A DNA stretch of 8,071 bases from Aliishimia sp045106335. GTDB lineage: Bacteria; Pseudomonadota; Alphaproteobacteria; Rhodobacterales; Rhodobacteraceae. Within the stretch, counting starts at the first letter, position 1. The number at the start of each line of letters is the position of its first letter. Of the stretch, positions 1-5,700 are shown one piece after another. The position numbers were made by a program, and so were the translations under genes. The stretch covers positions 1 to 8,071 of the forward strand of contig JBGCEM010000076.1 of NCBI GenBank assembly GCA_045106335.1, read 5' to 3'. A model generated the notes under the pieces. It was not told where the DNA came from. It searched no databases and worked only from the letters and a program-made list of their open reading frames with translations.

Positions 1-533
1 TCCAGCAGGAAGTCGGCTATCGTCAGCATGTCTGGGCCTCCGCCATGTGGCTTGCGGCAAGACCCATGCAGTAAATTGACCTTGGCGATGTCAGTGGGCG
101 ACAACGCAAAACCCGGTCGGTCGTGGGTGTCATACCCCAATGGCATCTCACCATCCAGCAACCCAAGTCCGCCGAACTGGACCTGGTTGGGTTGGGTGTC
201 GAGGACATTCACATCGATTGACGGATGCGGCCCGGTCATTTTTTCGAAAGACACATCATAGCCATAAACCGTTCCGGGGGATAGCTTTGTGCCTGCCGCC
301 CGCGCTGTAACAACAGCAACATGCAGATGGGTGCCCAATGGGACGGTTTCTGTCTCGCCTTCGAATGCAGGTATCGGGGTTTCATTGGCTGAAGTGGATG
401 GGTAAATTCGCAGGATTAAGTGTCGGGGGTGTTTGGTGGCAACAAAGACGCTGACACTATCCTCAGTCACTCGCCGTAAAATCGGTCCGCACAAAACAAG
501 CGGCAAAGTCGCAATATTCAGCTGTTGGGACAT
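1..533 (-). CDS. PhoD-like metallophosphatase family protein, N-terminal part (cut by left window edge)
   Basis: The frame is open from ATG at 533-531 to the window edge, giving 177 codons with the C-terminus missing. Residues 10-60 (start LPLVLCGPILRRVTEDSVSV) and 84-96 (LSPGTVYGYDVSF) look like the beta-rich N-terminal domain that precedes the metallophosphatase fold in PhoD/alkaline phosphatase D-related proteins. Residues 156-168 (HGSCRKPHGGGPD) match the 'SCR' motif typical of this family at the domain junction. The metal-binding residues lie off the window, so catalysis cannot be confirmed. No Tat or Sec signal peptide is visible, unlike classical secreted PhoD, which suggests a cytoplasmic member. 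The start at 533 is chosen because AGGAGGG sits 7 nt upstream. An in-frame ATG at 551-549 overlaps that Shine-Dalgarno, and the frame stays open to about position 830, but the upstream stretch does not look like protein. Family assignment is from motif recognition. Confidence 0.72.
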   Translation of the reverse strand, partial: MSQQLNIATLPLVLCGPILRRVTEDSVSVFVATKHPRHLILRIYPSTSANETPIPAFEGETETVPLGTHLHVAVVTARAAGTKLSPGTVYGYDVSFEKMTGPHPSIDVNVLDTQPNQVQFGGLGLLDGEMPLGYDTHDRPGFALSPTDIAKVNLLHGSCRKPHGGGPDMLTIADFLL

Positions 534-540
534 TAATTTT

Positions 541-547
541 CCCTCCT
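541..547 (-). promoter_or_regulatory. Shine-Dalgarno AGGAGGG of the PhoD-like gene
   Basis: On the minus strand AGGAGGG is followed by a 7-nt spacer (AAAATTA) and ATG at 533-531. This near-perfect site decides the start against the in-frame ATG at 551, which lies on top of it. Confidence 0.8.
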
Positions 548-605
548 GCATGGCAGGTTGGCGTAATTCTTGGAGCAAATCAATTTTTTGTTTAACCGAG
601 CGGAT

Positions 606-617
606 GCTCACGTGAGC
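606..617. promoter_or_regulatory. Perfect 12-bp palindrome GCTCACGTGAGC, candidate operator
   Basis: The 12 bases are identical on both strands, with a CACGTG core. They lie 73 bp upstream of the PhoD-like start and about 90 bp upstream of the decayed plus-strand gene, in a divergent spacer (534-708). A dimeric regulator could bind here, but no regulator is encoded in the window. The arms do not extend beyond 12 bp and there is no following T run, so it is not a terminator. No convincing -35/-10 pair was found in the spacer; A/T-rich TAATTT-like stretches near 620-628 lack a matching -35. The role is inferred. Confidence 0.35.
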
Positions 618-708
618 TTTAAAAATTAGGAAAAGGCCACGGCTTTGGTTACGGGCCTTACAGGTCAGGGGTGGTTTTAGAGTCGGTATGTCATGTGAAG
701 AAAATCGA

Positions 709-1181
709 ATGAGAGTATCCGGATGCAACATATCCGGAAAGGAAGTTCGGCTGGAGAGAGTATGCTTAATCGACCAAGGTAAGGTTGAGATGCTTCGTTT
801 GAAGACTGCAGGAATGGCATTGGAGGATCACACCTCAGACTCGGATCTGTGATCGTTCCCAGCGGCTTTTCGTCAGTTGTTCTGCGAAATTAGAATCGAC
901 ATCCTTGCTTTCCTGCGCTTTTTGGGGAGGAGAGTTTCAGGCGATGAATTTACGTAACTAATTTATTGTACCAAGGTTGGTCTGGTCGTTGGATATCAGC
1001 CAAGACAGTACGTTCTAAGGGCGATGCCTTTGGCCCGAATCTGAAAGCGTCCGTTTGCTGTCTCGTAGACATTAACGTTCTCGTCGGCGAGACCGTGTGT
1101 CAGAACATTCACGTAGAGCTGGATACGTCAGCACTTGTACGTGAGGGTCAGTTCATTTGTCTTGTAGACAGTGGATTTTAG
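709..1181 (+). pseudogene. Decayed gene, possibly a DUF3010-family remnant
   Basis: A plus-strand frame opens at ATG 709 (or 688) and reads MRVSGCNISGKEVRL, then a further 32 residues to TGA at 850-852. Reading through, the same frame continues SFPAAFRQLFCEIRID to about 900. From about 915 the plausible protein moves to another frame (ALFGEESFRR, TGA at 945-947, then IYVTNLLYQG and GRWISAKTVRS), which stays open to TAG at 1179-1181. The order resembles what I recall of DUF3010 proteins: an M(K/R)VxGxxIxGxE start, a central hydrophobic segment, a GKFAGGxxSFKxE-like stretch, then a V-S-x-x-T segment. Two in-frame stops plus a frameshift, probably a small deletion near 900-915, imply loss of function. 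The function of DUF3010 is unknown. The family match is from memory, and the 3' limit is uncertain because the last about 50 residues match nothing I recognise. A short intact ORF at 688-852 remains an alternative. Confidence 0.38.
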
Positions 1182-1363
1182 TTAACAAAAATTCGCTGCG
1201 GACGTCATATTTCTGATTAAGGTTATTAAAAGTCGACACTGAGAATTAGTGCTTTAGCTCAATAGTTGCAGGTCATTTCTGGATCAACCTTTTGTTGGGG
1301 GTGCTTTTACTCTCTTACGAAAATGAGCGTCGCGAGCTTCCGTCCATAACCTTTCGGAAATGT
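1182..1363. other. Convergent spacer without a clear terminator
   Basis: This A/T-rich stretch separates the plus-strand relic from the end of the minus-strand operon. The only structure found next to the cyclase stop is a weak 5-bp inverted repeat: TTCCG at 1338-1342 and CGGAA at 1355-1359, with a 12-nt loop and no T tract on the minus strand. A 4-bp CAAC/GTTG stem near 1285-1297 is weaker. Neither qualifies as a normal intrinsic terminator, and no ORF or RNA gene was recognised. Confidence 0.4.
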
Positions 1364-2398
1364 CTATTGTCGGTCCACCGCAAAGGCGGCAATAGGTCTG
1401 GAAAAGCCTTCAAATTTCACAGTGCCGATGGGCTCACTTGATTGGCTATCATTGACAGCGGCGCGCGTGGCCTCGTCAATCAAGATCGGGTGAGACACCT
1501 GTTTTGTATGACCTTCCAATCGTGATGCGAGGTTCACCTTATCCCCGATACACGTATAGGTGGCCCGCTGTTTGGTTCCGGCGTAACCTGCAACGACTTC
1601 GCCAGTTGCAATGCCGATACCCAGTCGGATTTCTGGTTTTTCCGCTGCGACTTGCTCATGATTGAACTGGTCAATCAATGTCAGCATGTCCTGGGCCGCT
1701 GACACGGCACTTGCGGCTGAATTCTCCAGCGGTTGGGGTGCGCCGAACAAAACCATTAGCCCGTCACCGATCATCAACGTGACGATCCCATTGTGGAGGT
1801 CGATCACTTCAAACATCAACGTGTAGTAAATGTTGAGCAACTCAATTGTATCTTCAGGGGACTGGCGTTCGGATATGGCTGTAAAGCCGCGGATGTCACA
1901 AAACAGGACGGTCGCTGTTACCCGTCGTCCGCCCAGTTTAAAGCCGGATTCCTGCAGATCCTGAACGACCTCGCGGGTTGCGAACCGTTTCAGCAAAGCT
2001 GCCTGCTCGTCCCTAAGGCGTTTTTTCTCAAGACTGGAGGACAGGCGCGCCTTGAGAAGAACAGGGTTAACCGGTTTGGGCAGGTAATCGTCAGCCCCCA
2101 GATCAATGCAGCGCACGATGTTTTCCACGCCCTCGACTGAAGAGGTGACAATCACCGGCAGATCGCTCAGGGCGGGCTCAACCTTGATGGCCTCCAACAC
2201 TTCGAACCCGTCCATCTCGGGCATTTCTATATCCAAAAGCATCAGATCGAAGGCGCGCGCGCGCAACAATTCCATCGCTGCGCGACCGTTCTCGGCCACT
2301 GTGGCGGTATATCCCAAAAGCTCGACACTGCGCGACAAGAGCAAACGATTGACGCGGTTGTCGTCGACGATCAGCAGGTGTGCGCTTGTCTCAGTCAT
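1364..2398 (-). CDS. Response regulator with class III adenylate/guanylate cyclase output domain
   Basis: This 344-aa soluble protein has a receiver domain at about 6-122, a helical linker at about 118-155 and a class III nucleotidyl cyclase domain at about 158-340. Receiver residues are complete: D12/D13, phosphoacceptor D56 (LLDIEMPEMDG), T85 and K108 (LPKP). The cyclase has both metal aspartates, D168 (FCDIRGFT) and D212 (GDGLMVLFG), and the transition-state pair N289 and R293 (VNLASR). T282 occupies the base-recognition position that is Thr in class IIIb enzymes. The partner Lys, normally four residues before the second metal Asp, is Leu208 here, so ATP versus GTP preference is open. Phosphorylation of D56 probably controls formation of the cyclase dimer. 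The start ATG overlaps the end of the Hpt gene (ATGACTGA) and has no good Shine-Dalgarno of its own, which points to translational coupling. It is the last gene of the operon and the probable terminal output of the relay. Confidence 0.93.
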   Translation of the reverse strand: MTETSAHLLIVDDNRVNRLLLSRSVELLGYTATVAENGRAAMELLRARAFDLMLLDIEMPEMDGFEVLEAIKVEPALSDLPVIVTSSVEGVENIVRCIDLGADDYLPKPVNPVLLKARLSSSLEKKRLRDEQAALLKRFATREVVQDLQESGFKLGGRRVTATVLFCDIRGFTAISERQSPEDTIELLNIYYTLMFEVIDLHNGIVTLMIGDGLMVLFGAPQPLENSAASAVSAAQDMLTLIDQFNHEQVAAEKPEIRLGIGIATGEVVAGYAGTKQRATYTCIGDKVNLASRLEGHTKQVSHPILIDEATRAAVNDSQSSEPIGTVKFEGFSRPIAAFAVDRQ

Positions 2399-2738
2399 TT
2401 TGCAGGCTCAACAGCGCAGAGGCGGCGCGGGAAAATTCGGTTTCTACCCTGTTCAGAAGAACCAGAACCTCGGGCGTGGCTTCAGAAACCGGGGACAGCT
2501 CCAGATCTCGAGCCGGTGTTGCCAGAGCATTGGCACCAAAAACCTGTGCATTGGACTTGAGCGAATGTGCAGCACGGCGAAACCCATCGGTGTCTCCCGT
2601 CTGCAATGCCGTGCGCATCTCGGCGATCATGCCCGGGGCTTCGTCCAGAAAAGCAGTGACAAGTTCCACAACAAAGTCTGCTCCTGCGGCTTCCTTAAGG
2701 TCATCATAGACGCCCCTTTCAATCGGTCCATGAGTCAT
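2391..2738 (-). CDS. Hpt-domain histidine phosphotransfer protein
   Basis: This 115-aa all-helical protein is essentially one Hpt domain, of normal length for a stand-alone phosphotransfer protein. The active-site helix reads FRRAAHSLKSNAQVFGA, with phosphorylatable H58 and the supporting K61 and S62; a downstream Gly-Ala turn matches the family. There is no kinase or ATP-binding part. The hybrid kinase upstream ends in receivers and has no Hpt of its own, while the next gene begins with a receiver, so this protein is placed to carry phosphoryl groups between them. Its ATG overlaps the kinase stop by 4 nt (ATGA at 2738-2735), and its own TGA overlaps the cyclase start by 8 nt. A good Shine-Dalgarno precedes it, so it may be made in excess over the giant kinase. 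The partner assignment is inferred from gene order. Confidence 0.92.
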   Translation of the reverse strand: MTHGPIERGVYDDLKEAAGADFVVELVTAFLDEAPGMIAEMRTALQTGDTDGFRRAAHSLKSNAQVFGANALATPARDLELSPVSEATPEVLVLLNRVETEFSRAASALLSLQND

Positions 2739-5700
2739 GCAGTCTTCCTTTTGCGGATGGACACTTTTCTCAGCGCCTCAATCAGTTTTGGAACCCGGAT
2801 GGGTTTGGCAATATAGTCGTCCATGCCCGCCTCAAGGCACATCTCCCGGTCGCCCTGCATGGCGTTAGCCGTCATTGCGACAATGCGTGGCCGCTCGTCT
2901 GGCATCTTGTCCTTGGTGAGGCGACGCGACGCTTCAAGCCCATCCATTTCAGGCATCTGAACATCCATCAGCACAACATCGTAAGTCTGACGTTCGACGC
3001 TTTGTAGCGCCTCAAGGCCGTTACTGGCCAGATCGGCGCGATACCCCATCTGTTCAAGAAGCCGCAGGGCAAGTTTTTGATTTACCAGATTGTCTTCCGC
3101 CAGCAAAATGCGCAGCGGATGGTTTTTTGCCATATCCGGATCGATCTGCACGTTACTCGGCGACGATCTGGCAGGCTTTTGCGCCTCTGCTGGCGCAAAG
3201 ACCGACACCAATGTGTCAAACAGCTGTGATTGCCGTAGCGGCTTGGCCAAATGTGCCCGGAAAAGGCCATCGTCAGCATCCGCTGCGCGTTGAACAAGGG
3301 AGCTGAAAAGGATCAATGGCAGGGTCGCATCAATCTTGCGAATCTCATCCGCAAGTGCGCGACCGTCCATTTCAGGCATATGCATATCAAGGATCACCAG
3401 ATCAAATGTCGCACCTTCTTTGAGCCAGATTAGTGCCTCCAAGGGAGAGCCGGTCCCGCGGGTCAGCGTACCCCATTTGCCCGATTGTAGTGTCAGAATT
3501 TTGCGGTTGGTGGCATTATCATCCACGACCAGCACCCGTTTGCCGCATAGCTCACCCTGTTCGCCGATCAGATCACGGGCCTGCGGTCGCGGTAGTTCAG
3601 CCACTTCGGCGCGAATGGTAAAGCTGAAAGCCGATCCCATCCCTAACCCCTCGCTTGACGCAGTCATTGTGCCGCCCATTAGTTCAGCCAGACGTTTTGA
3701 GATCGCAAGCCCCAGGCCGGTACCGCCATATTTTCGGGTGGTTGAACTATCCGCCTGACTAAAGGACTGAAACAGTCGTGTCATGCCGTCTGGCGCGAGT
3801 CCGATCCCGGTGTCGCGGACAGTGAACTCCAAGTTCAGTAGATCGCTCTGCACGGTGGTCGCGGCAACGGAAAGGACAACTTCTCCTGTTTCTGTGAACT
3901 TAACTGCGTTCGACAGCAGGTTAAGCAGAATTTGCCGCAATCTCGTCAGATCAGTGCTGATACAAACTGGGACGCTGTCGTCATAGATATAGGCAATATC
4001 CAGGTGTTTATCCGCTGCACGGGTACTGACCAGATCAAGTGCAGATTCGATGCAGTCACGCAAATCAACCGGCGCCGTTTCAATGTCCATCTGACCCGCT
4101 TCGATTTTGGAGAAATCAAGGATCTCATTGATGATGCCCAACAAACCATCGCCACTGGAGCGGATGGTTTCTGCGTAATCGCGCTGTTCGGGGTTCAGGG
4201 GTGTATCCATTAACAGCCCGCTCATCCCGATCACGGCATTCATTGGTGTGCGGATTTCATGGCTCATCGTGGCAAGGAAAGCGCTCTTGGCTTCATTCGC
4301 TTTTTCGGCTGCTGCGCGCGCTTCCTGAGCTTCAAGGAAGAGGCGGACATTTTCAATTGCAATCACAGCCTGATCGCAAAATGTCTGAGCGATCGAGATT
4401 TCCTCTTGCGTAAACGCCAGCTGTGTAAAGCGAAAGATGTTCAGCGTCCCGGCGCATTCATCCCCGTTCAGCAGTGGCAAAATGATGCTTGAGCGTATCC
4501 CCGCACGCTCCCGGATCATCTTGTCCATGGGCAGGAGGTCGGCGGCGTTCCAGTCTGGCGTGTGCAGAACCTGTCGTGACATAATCGCTTGGGAAGGCAA
4601 GTTGTGCCTGGCATCAATCGGTACAGAGATTTTTGCGGGGTCCTTGACCAAGCCGCCCTGCTTGGCGACGGCTCTCTGAGAGAGCGAGTCGCCTTCCTTG
4701 ATGAGCGCCACGGCCATGTCACAAGAGATAAGTTTGACGGCCGCCTGTACGATCTCTTCAAAAACAGGTTTCGTATCTGTAGGCGACGCACTGATGGTCC
4801 GCAGGATGTTGGCGCTGGCTGTCTGGCGTGCCAAAGCTGTCTGCGTATCGCCGAACATGCGCGCGTTCTGAATGGCAATAACTGCCTGATCACCAAACGA
4901 TTTGGCCATCGCAATCTCTTCGTGAACATATGCTTTTTTCTGCGCGCGCGCGAAAACGAGCAAGCCCATAAACTGACCCTTGTATTCAAGCGGTAAATAG
5001 AGCGCGGCATGAACTCCAAACTTTTTGTGGATACCTTGTTCGTGTGGTGGCAGGTCTATTTCTGTCCAGTCAGGCAGATGAAGGATTTCGCGTGAATGAA
5101 TGGCGCGTGAGGGGAAATTGAGGTCAGGATCAACAGGCAGGTTTTGCGGCCCCATGTCCTTAAGAAGGCCTTGCGGTGTGGCGCCGGCAACGGGCGAGTA
5201 AGTCTTGCCATCGCTTACCATCACAAAGGCAAGATCACTTGACAAAAGGGACGTGGCAGCCTCGCAGATGGCTTCAAAAACCGGAGACACATCCGTTTGA
5301 ACACCGCTGATCACACGCAGTATGTCAGCGCTGGCTGTCTGGCGCGCCAGTGCTGACTGGGTTTCGTTGAACAGCCGGGCGTTCTGGATTGCAATAACGG
5401 CCTGGTCGGCAAAACCCTGCATGATCCCGAGTTCTCGATCCGAGAAGGGCCTCGCGGAGCGTGCGATGCCGACAACGCCGATCCCTTTGCCTTCCCAGAT
5501 CATCGGCGCAAAGGCGACCGAGTGATAGCCTGCGATGCGTGCCATCTTGCGCAAGACCGGCGGTACGTCAGGGTTGTTGGCGCAATCGTCATAGTTCACT
5601 ACGCGTTTGGTGCGAATGGCCTCACCCGCCGGGGTGATCTCCCATGGGGCAGGGAAGGTCTCCAAAAGCTCCTGTTCGAATTTCCCCAGATACGCCGCGA

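Noticed and set aside
28..615. Plus-strand ORFs opposite the PhoD-like gene
   Set aside because: The minus-strand frame is continuously open, has a strong Shine-Dalgarno and shows family motifs; the plus-strand ORFs have none of these.
716..738. Direct repeat TATCCGGA at 716-723 and 731-738
   Set aside because: Both copies fall on Ser-Gly codons of the relic's N-terminal motif (VSGCNISGK), so coding explains them better than an operator.
944..959. Five-codon ORF (MNLRN) behind a GGGGAGGAG purine run
   Set aside because: The run coincides with the glycine-rich part of the relic, and there is no downstream gene for a leader peptide to control.
1075..1096. Hairpin with an 8-bp stem, one mismatch and a TCGG loop
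   Set aside because: No T tract follows on either strand, and it falls in the relic; it could be chance. It is not supported as a terminator or RNA element.
1250..1310. tRNA-like fragment (TTTAGCTCAATAGTTG)
   Set aside because: No pairing acceptor stem, anticodon arm or T-loop GGTTCGA-type sequence follows.
2253..2264. Alternating GC run, with a similar one at 4942-4952
   Set aside because: Both lie in coding sequence and encode ordinary Arg-Ala-type codons; no sign of a functional repeat.
2106..2816. Long plus-strand ORF (236 aa) antisense to the cyclase, Hpt and kinase genes
   Set aside because: It runs across three well-supported minus-strand genes, has no recognisable domain and reads as a frame shadow of coding DNA.
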